Shown piece after piece: positions 1-13,634 of a stretch of DNA of 64,000 nt. The position numbers were made by a program, and so were the translations under genes. The notes beneath the pieces are model-generated. The model saw only the letters and a list, made by a program, of their open reading frames with translations, did not search any database and was not told the origin of the DNA. This DNA is from Alentia gelatinosa (lineage: Eukaryota; Annelida; Polychaeta; Phyllodocida; Polynoidae): the NCBI GenBank assembly GCA_950022655.1, contig OX465583.1:63702306-63766305 (forward strand), given 5' to 3'. Numbering within the stretch: the stretch's first letter is position 1; every line of letters starts with the position of its first letter.

Positions 1-74
1 ATATGCCGTAACTTTAAAAAAATCTAGTTACCTTAGAACCCTAATTCCAACTGTCCCATGTAGGTACATACCTG

Positions 75-1833
75 GGCCCTGTTTTTTAGTCACGACCATC
101 GTTATGGGCGACATGTTTTTGCTGTCAGTGTACTATAGCCGCGATAGTTTAGGGGGTCGGGTAATTATCGCCGCTCTAATAGACTTAGGGTGGTCTGAGG
201 TGTGCTATAGTGACGACACTTTTAGGGTCACATGGTTCAAAATGGCTTACAAAGTGTCTTAGACCTAAGACATCTATGGATATGTCGTACAGATGCGCAA
301 CTTCACTTCCTTTTGGAATTAAGCAATGAAATTTCTACACGAGTAAGGGATACATATAACCTATAAGCGTACCAAATATGAAGAAAACCGGCCAAACTGT
401 CCCGAAGTTATCGGCGTTTGAATTACGCCATAGCAAATGCTGCTCTGGTGGCCTTTAGTTTAGGGGGTCGGGTAATTATCGCCGCTCTAATAGACTTAGG
501 GTGGTCTGAGGTGTGCTATAGTGACGACACTTTTAGGGTCACATGGTTCAAAATGGCTTACAAAGTGTCTTAGACCTAAGACATCTATGGATATGTCGTA
601 CAGATGCGCAACTTCACTTCCTGTTGGAATTAAGCAATGAAATTTCTACACGAGTAAGGGATACATATAACCTATAAGCGTACCAAATATGAAGAAAATC
701 GGCCAAACTGTCCCGAAGTTATCGGCGTTTGAATTACGCCATAGCAAATGCTGCTCTGGTGGCCTTTGTAGCTTTACCCTCACGTGATGTAATTTGCTTC
801 ACTCTGCCAGCAGATATTCCGTGCTCGACACCGCGCAAGATCTGCTCGCAGAGTGCATGTACAATATCAAATCGATATCCCGATGTATCAAATTAAAACG
901 CCGATAACTTCGGGACGGTACCGCAGATCTTCTTCATATTTGGTACGATTATAGGTTCTATGTATCCCTTACTCGTGTTTAAATTTCATCACTTCATTCC
1001 GTCGTGAAGTGGAAACATCCTCTATATACGCACAGTGAGTAAGACATTTACTGTCTAAGTATAACACTTTTAGCGGCGATGTCCCATGGCGCACTACGAC
1101 ACCGTCTATAGCACACCAGCCATCTTGTGTCGTCCAAAATGTCGTGATATCGTTGATAGATCGTGGGGCTGACTGGACCCACAACCAACTCTGACTGACA
1201 AATACTTTATTAAGTCCTAGGGGCATGGGAATGAATTGAAAATAATTTTTTCCCAAGACTGACTGCCTGGAAATCAGGGAAATTTGTCCGCCGGCCCCAA
1301 CTATTCTAAGACAAAATGTGCCGTAACTTAAAAAAAATCTATTGCACTTAGGACCCTAATTCCAACTGTCCCATGTAGCTATGAACGACATGTTTTTGCT
1401 CTGAGTGTGCTATAGTCGCGACATTTTAGAGGGTCGGACAATTATCGCCACTCTATGACACGTAGGGCGGTGTGAGGTGTGCTATAGTCATGACAGTCGG
1501 TGGCTAATGGAGCGGAAAATGATGCCCAAAGTATCATAGGTCTAAGACACCTATGGACTTTGGAAGGGTGCAGCTGATTTTCTTCACATTTGGTACGATT
1601 ATAGGTCATATGTATGCCTAACTCGTGTGGAAATCTTCTATATACGCACAGTGAGGTTTTATAGAACCTAAGACAGTTCTATACTTGAGACACTTTCAGC
1701 GGCGATCGTCCGTGGTGTACTACAACACCGTCTATAGGACGCTGGCCATTTTTGTTGTCTAAAAAGGTCGTAGATCGGCTGTGCGATCGTAGGCCTGCGA
1801 CACTCACAAATGTTGTGACTAAAAAACAGGGCC
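75..1833. mobile_element. Satellite element copy 1, with internal 311-bp duplication
   Basis: The termini are GGCCCTG at 75 and CAGGGCC ending at 1833, with CTG on both outer flanks. It is 1,759 bp instead of 1,448 bp because about 311 bp (145-455) are repeated directly at 456-766. The repeat starts at TAGTTTAGGGGG in both places. The second copy rejoins the normal sequence at GGCCTTTGTAGC. Confidence 0.85.
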
Positions 1834-2037
1834 CTGAAATCCACTGACAAATACTTTATTAAGGCCTAGGGGCATGGGAACAATTTAAGAATCTGGATTT
1901 TCTGGATTTTTTCCTGGAAAATCAGGGAATTTTGACTGCCGACCCAACCCAAACTGACACAAAATATGCCGTAACTTAAAAAAAATCTAGTTACCTTAGA
2001 ACCCTAATTCCAACTGTCCCATGTAGGTACATACCTG

Positions 2038-3485
2038 GGCCCTGTTTTTTAGTCACGACCATCGTTATGGGCGACATGTTTTTGCTGTCAGTGTACTATA
2101 GCCGCGATAGTTTAGGGGGTCGGGTAATTATCGCCGCTCTAATAGACTCAGGGTGGTCTGAGGTGTGCTATAGTGACGACACTTTTAGGGTCACATGGTT
2201 CAAAATGGCTTACAAAGTGTCTTAGACCTAAGACATCTATGGATATGTCGTACAGATGCGCAACTTCACTTCCTGTTGGAATTAAGCAATGAAATTTCTA
2301 CACGAGTAAGGGATACATATAACCTATAAGCGTACCAAATATGAAGAAAACCGGCCAAACTGTCCCGAAGTTATCGGCGTTTGAATTACGCCATAGCAAA
2401 TGCTGCTCTGGTGGCCTTTGTAGCTTTACCCTCACGTGATGTAATTTGCTTCACTCTGCCAGCAGATATTCCGTGCTCGACACCGCGCAAGATCTGCTCG
2501 CAGAGTGCATGTACAATATCAAATCGATATCCCGATGTATCAAATTAAAACGCCGATAACTTCGGGACGGTACCGCAGATCTTCTTCATATTTGGTACGA
2601 TTATAGGTTCTATGTATCCCTTACTCGTGTTTAAATTTCATCACTTCATTCCGTCGTGAAGTGGAAACATCCTCTATATACGCACAGTGAGTAAGACATT
2701 TACTGTCTAAGTATAACACTTTTAGCGGCGATGTCCCATGGCGCACTACGACACCGTCTATAGCACACCGGCCATCTTGTGTCGTCCAAAATGTCGTGAT
2801 ATCGTTGATAGATCGTGGGGCTGACTGGACCCACAACCAACTCTGACTGACAAATACTTTATTAAGTCCTAGGGGCATGGGAATGAATTGAAAATAATTT
2901 TTTCTCAAGACTGACTGCCTGGAAATCAGGGAAATTTGTCCGCCGGCCCCAACTATTCTAAGACAAAATGTGCCGTAACTTTAAAAAAATCTATTGCACT
3001 TAGGACCCTAATTCCAACTGTCCCATGTAGCTATGAACGACATGTTTTTGCTCTGAGTGTGCTATAGTCGCGACATTTTAGAGGGTCGGACAATTATCGC
3101 CACTCTATGACACGTAGGGCGGTGTGAGGTGTGCTATAGTCATGACAGTCGGTGGCTAATGGAGCGAAAAATGATGCCCAAAGTATCATAGGTCTAAGAC
3201 ACCTATGGACTTTGGAAGGGTGCAGCTGATTTTCTTCACATTTGGTACGATTATAGGTCATATGTATGCCTAACTCGTGTGGAAATCTTCTATATACGCA
3301 CAGTGAGGTTTTATAGAACCTAAGACAGTTCTATACTTGAGACACTTTCAGCGGCGATCGTCCGTGGTGTACTACGACACCGTCTATAGGACGCCGGCCA
3401 TTTTTGTTGTCTAAAAAGGTTGTAGATTGGCTGTGCGATTGTAGGCCTGCAACACTCACAAATGTCGTGACTAAAAAACAGGGCC
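2038..3485. mobile_element. Satellite element copy 2
   Basis: This is a full-length 1,448-bp copy with GGCCCTG and CAGGGCC termini. The left flank is CTG, but the right flank is CTT, one substitution away from the flank seen in other copies. Confidence 0.85.
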
Positions 3486-3689
3486 CTTAAATCCACTGAC
3501 AAATACTTTATTAAGGCCTAGGGGCATGGGAACAATTTAAGAATCTGGATTTTCTGGATTTTTTCCTGGAAAATCAGGGAATTTTGACTGCCGACCCAAC
3601 CCAAACTGACACAAAATATGCCGTAACTTTAAAAAAATCTAGTTACCTTAGAACCCTAATTCCAACTGTCCCATGTAGGTACATACCTG

Positions 3690-5137
3690 GGCCCTGTTTT
3701 TTAGTCACGACCATCGTTATGGGCGACATGTTTTTGCTGTCAGTGTACTATAGCCGCGATAGTTTAGGGGGTCGGGTAATTATCGCCGCTCTAATAGACT
3801 TAGGGTGGTCTGAGGTGTGCTATAGTGACGACACTTTTAGGGTCACATGGTTCAAAATGGCTTACAAAGTGTCTTAGACCTAAGACATCTATGGATATGT
3901 CGTACAGATGCGCAACTTCACTTCCTGTTGGAATTAAGCAATGAAATTTCTACACGAGTAAGGGATACATATAACCTATAAGCGTACCAAATATGAAGAA
4001 AACCGGCCAAACTGTCCCGAAGTTATCGGCGTTTGAATTACGCCATAGCAAATGCTGCTCTGGTGGCCTTTGTAGCTTTACCCTCACGTGATGTAATTTG
4101 CTTCACTCTGCCAGCAGATATTCCGTGCTCGACACCGCGCAAGATCTGCTCGCAGAGTGCATGTACAATATCAAATCGATATCCCGATGTATCAAATTAA
4201 AACGCCGATAACTTCGGGACGGTACCGCAGATCTTCTTCATATTTGGTACGATTATAGGTTCTATGTATCCCTTACTCGTGTTTAAATTTCATCACTTCA
4301 TTCCGTCGTGAAGTGGAAACATCCTCTATATACGCACAGTGAGTAAGACATTTACTGTCTAAGTATAACACTTTTAGCGGCGATGTCCCATGGCGCACTA
4401 CGACACCGTCTATAGCACACCGGCCATCTTGTGTCGTCCAAAATGTCGTGATATCGTTGATAGATCGTGGGGCTGACTGGACCCACAACCAACTCTGACT
4501 GACAAATACTTTATTAAGTCCTAGGGGCATGGGAATGAATTGAAAATAATTTTTTCCCAAGACTGACTGCCTGGAAATCAGGGAAATTTGTCCGCCGGCC
4601 CTAACTATTCTTAGACAAAATGTGCCGTAACTTAAAAAAAATCTATTGCACTTAGGACCCTAATTCCAACTGTCCCATGTAGCTATGAACGACATGTTTT
4701 TGCTCTGAGTGTGCTATAGTCGCGACATTTTAGAGGGTCGGACAATTATCGCCACTCTATGACACGTAGGGCGGTGTGAGGTGTGCTATAGTCATGACAG
4801 TCGGTGGCTAATGGAGCGGAAAATGATGCCCAAAGTATCATAGGTCTAAGACACCTATGGACTTTGGAAGGGTGCAGCCGATTTTCTTCACATTTGGTAC
4901 GATTATAGGTCATATGTATGCCTAACTCGTGTGGAAATCTTCTATATACGCACAGTGAGGTTTTATAGAACCTAAGACAGTTCTATACTTGAGACACTTT
5001 CAGCGGCGATCGTCCGTGGTGTACTACGACACCGTCTATAGGACGCCGGCCATTTTTGTTGTCTAAAAAGGTTGTAGATTGGCTGTGCGATTGTAGGCCT
5101 GCAACACTCACAAATGTCGTGACTAAAAAACAGGGCC
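3690..5137. mobile_element. Satellite element copy 3 (reference copy, fold-back structure)
   Basis: This 1,448-bp copy has CTG at 3687-3689 and 5138-5140 immediately outside the terminal inverted repeats. Arm 1 (about 3914-4040) and arm 2 (about 4192-4316) are imperfect reverse complements around a loop of about 150 bp. For example, GAAGTTATCGGCGTTT in arm 1 matches AAACGCCGATAACTTC in arm 2, and ACCAAATATGAAGAA matches TTCTTCATATTTGGT. A second, shorter half-element follows from about 4500. No transposase is encoded, so this is a non-autonomous element that became a satellite. Confidence 0.85.
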
Positions 5138-5341
5138 CTGAAATCCACTGACAAATACTTTATTAAGGCCTAGGGGCATGGGAACAATTTAAGAATCTGG
5201 ATTTTCTGGATTTTTTCCTGGAAAATCAGGGAATTTTGACTGCCGACCCAACCCAAACTGACACAAAATATGCCGTAACTTTAAAAAAATCTAGTTACCT
5301 TAGAACCCTAATTCCAACTGTCCCATGTAGGTACATACCTG

Positions 5342-6789
5342 GGCCCTGTTTTTTAGTCACGACCATCGTTATGGGCGACATGTTTTTGCTGTCAGTGTAC
5401 TATAGCCGCGATAGTTTAGGGGGTCGGGTAATTATCGCCGCTCTAATAGACTTAGGGTGGTCTGAGGTGTGCTATAGTGACGACACTTTTAGGGTCACAT
5501 GGTTCAAAATGGCTTACAAAGTGTCTTAGACCTAAGACATCTATGGATATGTCGTACAGATGCGCAACTTCACTTCCTGTTGGAATTAGGCAATGAAATT
5601 TCTACACGAGTAAGGGATACATATAACCTATAAGCGTACCAAATATGAAGAAAACCGGCCAAACTGTCCCGAAGTTATCGGCGTTTGAATTACGCCATAG
5701 CAAATGCTGCTCTGGTGGCCTTTGTAGCTTTACCCTCACGTGATGTAATTTGCTTCACTCTGCCAGCAGATATTCCGTGCTCGACACCGCGAAAGATCTG
5801 CTCGCAGAGTGCATGTACAATATCAAATCGATATCCCGATGTATCAAATTAAAACGCCGATAACTTCGGGACGGTACCGCAGATCTTCTTCATATTTGGT
5901 ACGATTATAGGTTCTATGTATCCCTTACTCGTGTTTAAATTTCATCACTTCATTCCGTCGTGAAGTGGAAACATCCTCTATATACGCACAGTGAGTAAGA
6001 CATTTACTGTCTAAGTATAACACTTTTAGCGGCGATGTCCCATGGCGCACTACGACACCGTCTATAGCACACCGGCCATCTTGTGTCGTCCAAAATGTCG
6101 TGATATCGTTGATAGATCGTGGGGCTGACTGGACCCACAACCAACTCTGACTGACAAATACTTTATTAAGTCCTAGGGGCATGGGAATGAATTGAAAATA
6201 ATTTTTTCCCAAGACTGACTGCCTGGAAATCAGGGAAATTTGTCTGCCGGCCCCAACAATTCTAAGACAAAATGTGCCGTAACTTAAAAAAAATCTATTG
6301 CACTTAGGACCCTAATTCCAACTGTCCCATGTAGCTATGAACGACATGTTTTTGCTCTGAGTGTGCTATAGTCGCGACATTTTAGAGGGTCGGACAATTA
6401 TCGCCACTCTATGACACGTAGGGCGGTGTGAGGTGTGCTTTAGTCATGACAGTCAGTGGCTAATGGAGCGGAAAATGATGCCCAAAGTATCATAGGTCTA
6501 ATACACCTATGGACTTTGGAAGGGTGCAGCCGATTTTCTTCACATTTGGTACGATTATAGGTCATATGTATGCCTAACTCGTGTGGAAATCTTCTATATA
6601 CGCACAGTGAGGTTTTATAGAACCTAAGACAGTTCTATACTTGAGACACTTTTAGCGGCGATCGTCCGTGGTGTACTACGACACTGTCTATAGGACGCCG
6701 GCCATTTTTGTTGTCTAAAAAGGTTGTAGATTGGCTGTGCGATTGTAGGCCTGCAACACTCACAAATGTCGTGACTAAAAAACAGGGCC
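5342..6789. mobile_element. Satellite element copy 4
   Basis: This is a full-length copy with both termini and CTG flanks. The left boundary of the first 10,150-bp higher-order repeat lies inside it, between about 5,590 and 5,790: upstream bases (for example AATTAGGC near 5585) differ from the position 10,149 bp downstream, while GCGAAAGATC near 5790 agrees. Confidence 0.8.
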
Positions 6790-6993
6790 CTGAAATCCAC
6801 TGACAAATACTTTATTAAGGCCTAGGGGCATGGGAACAATTTAAGAATCTGGATTTTCTGGATTTTTTCCTGGAAAATCAGGGAATTTTGACTGCCGACC
6901 CAACCCAAACTGACACAAAATATGCCGTAACTTTAAAAAAATCTAGTTACCTTAGAACCCTAATTCCAACTGTCCCATGTAGGTACATACCTG

Positions 6994-8440
6994 GGCCCTG
7001 TTTTTTAGTCACGACTATCGTTATGGGCGACATGTTTTTGCTGTCAGTGTACTATAGCCCGATAGTTTAGGGGGTCGGGTAATTATCGCCGCTCTAATAG
7101 ACTTAGGGTGGTCTGAGGTGTGCTATAGTGACGACACTTTTAGGGTCACATGGTTCAAAATGGCTTACAAAGTGTCTTAGACCTAAGACATCTATGGATA
7201 TGTCGTACAGATGCGCAACTTCACTTCCTGTTGGAATTAAGCAATGAAATTTCTACACGAGTAAGGGATACATATAACCTATAAGCGTACCAAATATGAA
7301 GAAAACCGGCCAAACTGTCCCGAAGTTATCGGCGTTTGAATTACGCCATAGCAAATGCTGCTCTGGTGGCCTTTGTAGCTTTACCCTCACGTGATGTAAT
7401 TTGCTTCACTCTGCCAGCAGATATTCCGTGCTCGACACCGCGCAAGATCTGCTCGCAGAGTGCATGTACAATATCAAATCGATATCCCGATGTATCAAAT
7501 TAAAACGCCGATAACTTCGGGACGGTACCGCAGATCTTCTTCATATTTGGTACGATTATAGGTTCTATGTATCCCTTACTCGTGTTTAAATTTCATCACT
7601 TCATTCCGTCGTGAAGTGGAAACATCCTCTATATACGCACAGTGAGTAAGACATTTACTGTCTAAGTATAACACTTTTAGCGGCGATGTCCCATGGCGCA
7701 CTACGACACCGTCTATAGCACACCGGCCATCTTGTGTCGTCCAAAATGTCGTGATATCGTTGATAGATCGTGGGGCTGACTGGACCCACAACCAACTCTG
7801 ACTGACAAATACTTTATTAAGTCCTAGGGGCATGGGAATGAATTGAAAATAATTTTTTCCCAAGACTGACTGCCTGGAAATCAGGGAAATTTGTCTGCCG
7901 GCCCCAACAATTCTAAGACAAAATGTGCCGTAACTTAAAAAAAATCTATTGCACTTAGGACCCTAATTCCAACTGTCCCATGTAGCTATGAACGACATGT
8001 TTTTGCTCTGAGTGTGCTATAGTCGCGACATTTTAGAGGGTCGGACAATTATCGCCACTCTATGACACGTAGGGCGGTGTGAGGTGTGCTATAGTCATGA
8101 CAGTCGGTGGCTAATGGAGCGGAAAATGATGCCCAAAGTATCATAGGTCTAAGACACCTATGGACTTTGGAAGGGTGCAGCCGATTTTCTTCACATTTGG
8201 TACTATTATAGGTCATATGTATGCCTAACTCGTGTGGAAATCTTCTATATACGCACAGTGAGGTTTTATAGAACCTAAGACAGTTCTATACTTGAGACAC
8301 TTTTAGCGGCGATCGTCCGTGGCGCACTACGACACCGTCTATAGGATGCCGGCCATTTTTGTTGTCTAAAAAGGTCGTAGATCGGCTGTGCGATTGTAGG
8401 CCTGCGACACTCACAAATGTCGTGACTAAAAAACAGGGCC
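6994..8440. mobile_element. Satellite element copy 5
   Basis: This is a full-length copy with a 2-bp deletion near 7058 (TATAGCCCGATAG instead of TATAGCCGCGATAG). The deletion cuts the 97-codon frame to 60 codons. Its counterpart one higher-order unit downstream (17,143-18,589) carries the same deletion, so the mutation predates the duplication. Confidence 0.82.
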
Positions 8441-8644
8441 CTGAAATCCACTGACAAATACTTTATTAAGGCCTAGGGGCATGGGAACAATTTAAGAATC
8501 TGGATTTTCTGGATTTTTTCCTGGAAAATCAGGGAATTTTGACTGCTGACCCAACCCAAACTGACACAAAATATGCCGTAACTTTAAAAAAATCTAGTTA
8601 CCTTAGAACCCTAATTCCAACTGTCCCATGTAGGTACATACCTG

Positions 8645-10091
8645 GGCCCTGTTTTTTAGTCACGACCATCGTTATGGGCGACATGTTTTTGCTGTCAGTG
8701 TACTATAGCCGCGATAGTTTAGGGGGTCGGGTAATTATCGCCGCTCTAATAGACTTAGGGTGGTCTGAGGTGTGCTATAGTGACGACACTTTTAGGGTCA
8801 CATGGTTCAAAATGGCTTACAAAGTGTCTTAGACCTAAGACATCTATGGATATGTCGTACAGATGCGCAACTTCACTTCCTGTTGGAATTAGGCAATGAA
8901 ATTTCTACACGAGTAAGGGATACATATAACCTATAAGCGTACCAAATATGAAGAAAACCGGCCAAACTGTCCCGAAGTTATCGGCGTTTGAATTACGCCA
9001 TAGCAAATGCTGCTCTGGTGGCCTTTGTAGCTTTACCCTCACATGATGTAATTTGCTTCACTCTGCCAGCAGATATTCTGTGCTCGACACCGCGAAAGAT
9101 CTGCTCGCAGAGTGCATGTACAATATCAAATCGATATCCCGATGTATCAAATTAAAACGCCGATAACTTCGGGACGGTACCGCAGATCTTCTTCATATTT
9201 GGTACGATTATAGGTTCTATGTATCCCTTACTCGTGTTTAAATTTCATCACTTCATTCCGTCGTGAAGTGGAAACATCCTCTATATACGCACAGTGAGTA
9301 AGACATTTACTGTCTAAGTATAACACTTTTAGCGGCGATGTCCCATGGCGCACTACGACACCGTCTATAGCACACCGGCCATCTTGTGTCGTCCAAAATG
9401 TCGTGATATCGTTGATAGATCGTGGGGCTGACTGGACCCACAACCAACTCTGACTGACAAATACTTTATTAAGTCCTAGGGGCATGGGAATGAATTGAAA
9501 ATAATTTTTTCTCAAGACTGACTGCCTGGAAATCAGGGAAATTTGTCCGCCGGCCCCAACTATTCTAAGACAAAATGTGCCGTAACTTAAAAAAATCTAT
9601 TGCACTTAGGACCCTAATTCCAACTGTCCCATGTAGCTATGAACGACATGTTTTTGCTCTGAGTGTGCTATAGTCGCGACATTTTAGAGGGTCGGACAAT
9701 TATCGCCACTCTATGACACGTAGGGCGGTGTGAGGTGTGCTATAGTCATGACAGTCGGTGGCTAATGGAGCGGAAAATGATGCCCAAAGTATCATAGGTC
9801 TAAGACACCTATGGACTTTGGAAGGGTGCAGCCGATTTTCTTCACATTTGGTACTATTATAGGTCATATGTATGCCTAACTCGTGTGGAAATCTTCTATA
9901 TACGCACAGTGAGGTTTTATAGAACCTAAGACAGTTCTATACTTGAGACACTTTTAGCGGCGATCGTCCGTGGCGCACTACGACACCGTCTATAGGATGC
10001 CGGCCATTTTTGTTGTCTAAAAAGGTCGTAGATCGGCTGTGCGATTGTAGGCCTGCGACACTCACAAATGTCGTGACTAAAAAACAGGGCC
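8645..10091. mobile_element. Satellite element copy 6
   Basis: This is a full-length copy with CTG flanks and both termini. It carries GGTACTATTATAGG near 9850 where most copies read GGTACGATTATAGG. That variant is shared with copies 5, 11 and 12, consistent with the block structure of the array. Confidence 0.8.
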
Positions 10092-10295
10092 CTGAAATCC
10101 ACTGACAAATACTTTATTAAGGCCTAGGGGCATGGGAACAATTTAAGAATCTGGATTTTCTGGATTTTTTCCTGGAAAATCAGGGAATTTTGACTGCCGA
10201 CCCAACCCAAACTGACACAAAATATGCCGTAACTTTAAAAAAATCTAGTTACCTTAGAACCCTAATTCCAACTGTCCCATGTAGGTACATACCTG

Positions 10296-11983
10296 GGCCC
10301 TGTTTTTTAGTCACGACCATCGTTATGGGCGACATGTTTTTGCTGTCAGTGTACTATAGCCGCGATAGTTTAGGGGGTCGGGTAATTATCGCCGCTCTAA
10401 TAGACTTAGGGTGGTCTGAGGTGTGCTATAGTGACGACACTTTTAGGGTCACATGGTTCAAAATGGCTTACAAAGTGTCTTAGACCTAAGACATCTATGG
10501 ATATGTCGTACAGGGCCCTGTTTTTTAGTCACGACATCGCAAGTCTACGATCGGCTAAGATCAGATCAAGATTTTACGCGTGTTTTCAAGACACAAGATG
10601 GCGGGTGAGCTATAGACATGGTCGTAAGTTGAATCGAACTATCTTGGCGAGATGTATCGGAAGTTAAGACAAGTATAGAACTGTCTTAGGTTCTATAATA
10701 CGTCACTGTATATTTTCTGTGCTTCCCCTACGAATTAAGCAATGAAATTTTAACACGAGTAAAGGATATATATAATCTATAATCATACCAAATATGAAGA
10801 CGATCGGACCCACCGTCATGAAGATATCCACGTTTGATTTTGAAACATCGGGCTATCGATCGGATCTAATTCCGCCATGACCCCTAGCGGATGACCCGGG
10901 AACCAGTGTAGGCCGTCTGGTGAATGGTGGCCGCACTACAGGGTATTAGACCATGTGGTGGTAGGGGTACACTGGCCATCAGAGCAGTATTTGCTATGAC
11001 AAAATTTAAACGCCGATATCTTTATAACGGTCTGGCCGATTTTCTTCATATTTGGTACGATTATAGGTTATATGTATACCTTACTCGTGTTAAAATGTCA
11101 TTGCTTAATTCCTACGGGAAGTTAAGTTCCGCGTTTGTTACGACATGTCCAGAGTGGTCTCAGACATACGACACTTATGGCCACTATTTCCGCTCCATTG
11201 GCCACCGAGTGTCGTGACTATAGCACACCTTTAACCTCCCTACGTTTCGTATCTTCACAAACTGTCGCAACCACTCTACCATCGTATCTCTATAGCACAC
11301 TGACAGCAAATGCGTGTCGCAAGATGCGAATGTCGTGACTAAAAAACAGGGCCCAGATGCGCAACTTCACTTCCTGTTGGAATTAAGCAATGAAATTTCT
11401 ACACGAGTAAGGGATACATATAACCTATAAGCGTACCAAATATGAAGAAAACCGGCCAAACTGTCCCGAAGTTATCGGCGTTTGAATTACGCCATAGCAA
11501 ATGCTGCTCTGGTGGCCTTTGTAGCTTTACCCTCACGTGATGTAATTTGCTTCACTCTGCCAGCAGATATTCCGTGCTCGACACCGCGAAAGATCTGCTC
11601 GCAGAGTGCATGTACAATATCAAATCGATATCCCGATGTATCAAATTAAAACGCCGATAACTTCGGGACGGTACCGCAGATCTTCTTCATATTAAGACAC
11701 CTATGGACTTTGGAAGGGTGCAGCCGATTTTCTTCACATTTGGTACGATTATAGGTCATATGTATGCCTAACTCGTGTGGAAATCTTCTATATACGCACA
11801 GTGAGGTTTTATAGAACCTAAGACAGTTCTATACTTGAGACACTTTCAGCGGCGATCGTCCGTGGTGTACAACGACACCGTCTATAGGACGCTGGCCATT
11901 TTTGTTGTCTAAAAAGGTCGTAGATCGGCTGTGCGATCGTAGGCCTGCGACACTCACAAATGTCGTGACTAAAAAACAGGGCC
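10296..11983. mobile_element. Satellite element copy 7, carrying a nested insertion and a 603-bp deletion
   Basis: The left terminus is at 10296 and the right terminus ends at 11983. An 840-bp element of related type is inserted at a CAG (10514-11353). About 603 bp are missing at the junction CTTCATATT/AAGACACC (about 11,695), which removes the centre of the copy including the internal linker. Without the insert it is about 845 bp, close to the size of the single-element copy at the array end. Confidence 0.82.
10514..11353. mobile_element. Nested 840-bp PIF/Harbinger-like fold-back MITE with CAG duplication
   Basis: The inverted termini are GGCCCTGTTTTTTAGTCACG and its complement, extending through ACAT. 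The target triplet CAG is present at 10511-10513 and again at 11354-11356, while uninterrupted copies read GTACAGATGCG once. Long inverted arms lie at about 10,731-10,835 and 11,003-11,130. A 3-bp CWG duplication with GG-starting termini fits PIF/Harbinger. It encodes no recognisable transposase; the 97- and 78-codon frames across it have no family resemblance I know. It resembles an undimerised relative of the satellite element. Confidence 0.82.
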
Positions 11984-12187
11984 CTGAAATCCACTGACAA
12001 ATACTTTATTAAGGCCTAGGGGCATGGGAACAATTTAAGAATCTGGATTTTCTGGATTTTTTCCTGGAAAATCAGGGAATTTTGACTGCCGACCCAACCC
12101 AAACTGACACAAAATATGCCGTAACTTTAAAAAAATCTAGTTACCTTAGAACCCTAATTCCAACTGTCCCATGTAGGTACATACCTG

Positions 12188-13634
12188 GGCCCTGTTTTTT
12201 AGTCACGACCATCGTTATGGGCGACATGTTTTTGCTGTCAGTGTACTATAGCCGCGATAGTTTAGGGGGTCGGGTAATTATCGCCGCTCTAATAGACTTA
12301 GGGTGGTCTGAGGTGTGCTATAGTGACGACACTTTAGGGTCACATGGTTCAAAATGGCTTACAAAGTGTCTTAGACCTAAGACATCTATGGATATGTCGT
12401 ACAGATGCACAACTTCACTTCCTGTTGGAATTAAGCAATGAAATTTCTACACGAGTAAGGGATACATATAACCTATAAGCGTACCAAATATGAAGAAAAC
12501 CGGCCAAACTGTCCCGAAGTTATCGGCGTTTGAATTACGCCATAGCAAATGCTGCTCTGGTGGCCTTTGTAGCTTTACCCTCACGTGATGTAATTTGCTT
12601 CACTCTGCCAGCAGATATTCCGTGCTCGACACCGCGAAAGATCTGCTCGCAGAGTGCATGTACAATATCAAATCGATATCCCGATGTATCAAATTAAAAC
12701 GCCGATAACTTCGGGACGGTACCGCAGATCTTCTTCATATTTGGTACGATTATAGGTTCTATGTATCCCTTACTCGTGTTTAAATTTCATCACTTCATTC
12801 CGTCGTGAAGTGGAAACATCCTCTATATACGCACAGTGAGTAAGACATTTACTGTCTAAGTATAACACTTTTAGCGGCGATGTCCCATGGCGCACTACGA
12901 CACCGTCTATAGCACACCGGCCATCTTGTGTCGTCCAAAATGTCGTGATATCGTTGATAGATCGTGGGGCTGACTGGACCCACAACCAACTCTGACTGAA
13001 AAATACTTTATTAAGTCCTAGGGGCATGGGAATGAATTGAAAATAATTTTTTCCCAAGACTGACTGCCTGGAAATCAGGGAAATTTGTCCGCCGGCCCCA
13101 ACTATTCTAAGACAAAATGTGCCGTAACTTTAAAAAAATCTATTGCACTTAGGACCCTAATTCCAACTGTCCCATGTAGCTATGAACGACATGTTTTTGC
13201 TCTGAGTGTGCTATAGTCGCGACATTTTAGAGGGTCGGACAATTATCGCCACTCTATGACACGTAGGGCGGTGTGAGGTGTGCTATAGTCATGACAGTCG
13301 GTGGCTAATGGAGCGGAAAATGATGCCCAAAGTATCATAGGTCTAAGACACCTATGGACTTTGGAAGGGTGCAGCCGATTTTCTTCACATTTGGTACGAT
13401 TATAGGTCATATGTATGCCTAACTCGTGTGGAAATCTTCTATATACGCACAGTGAGGTTTTATAGAACCTAAGACAGTTCTATACTTGAGACACTTTCAG
13501 CGGCGATCGTCCGTGGTGTACTACGACACCGTCTATAGGACGCTGGCCATTTTTGTTGTCTAAAAAGGTCGTAGATCGGCTGTGCGATCGTAGGCCTGCG
13601 ACACTCACAAATGTCGTGACTAAAAAACAGGGCC
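12188..13634. mobile_element. Satellite element copy 8
   Basis: This is a full-length copy with one T lost in the CACTTTTAGGG run (about 12,333). The loss joins two short frames into a 119-codon open frame. The same change is present at +10,150. Confidence 0.8.

Noticed and set aside
969..1256. 95-codon minus-strand frame repeated in almost every satellite unit, along with 60- and 97-codon frames
   Set aside because: The frames are conserved only because the DNA units are nearly identical. They cross inverted arms and terminal repeats, are broken by indels in some units, and show no domain I recognise. A synonymous/non-synonymous comparison between units would settle it.
10924..11217. 97-codon frame in the nested 840-bp element as a possible transposase
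   Set aside because: No DDE, helix-turn-helix or Myb-like pattern is visible, and half of it is the inverted arm.
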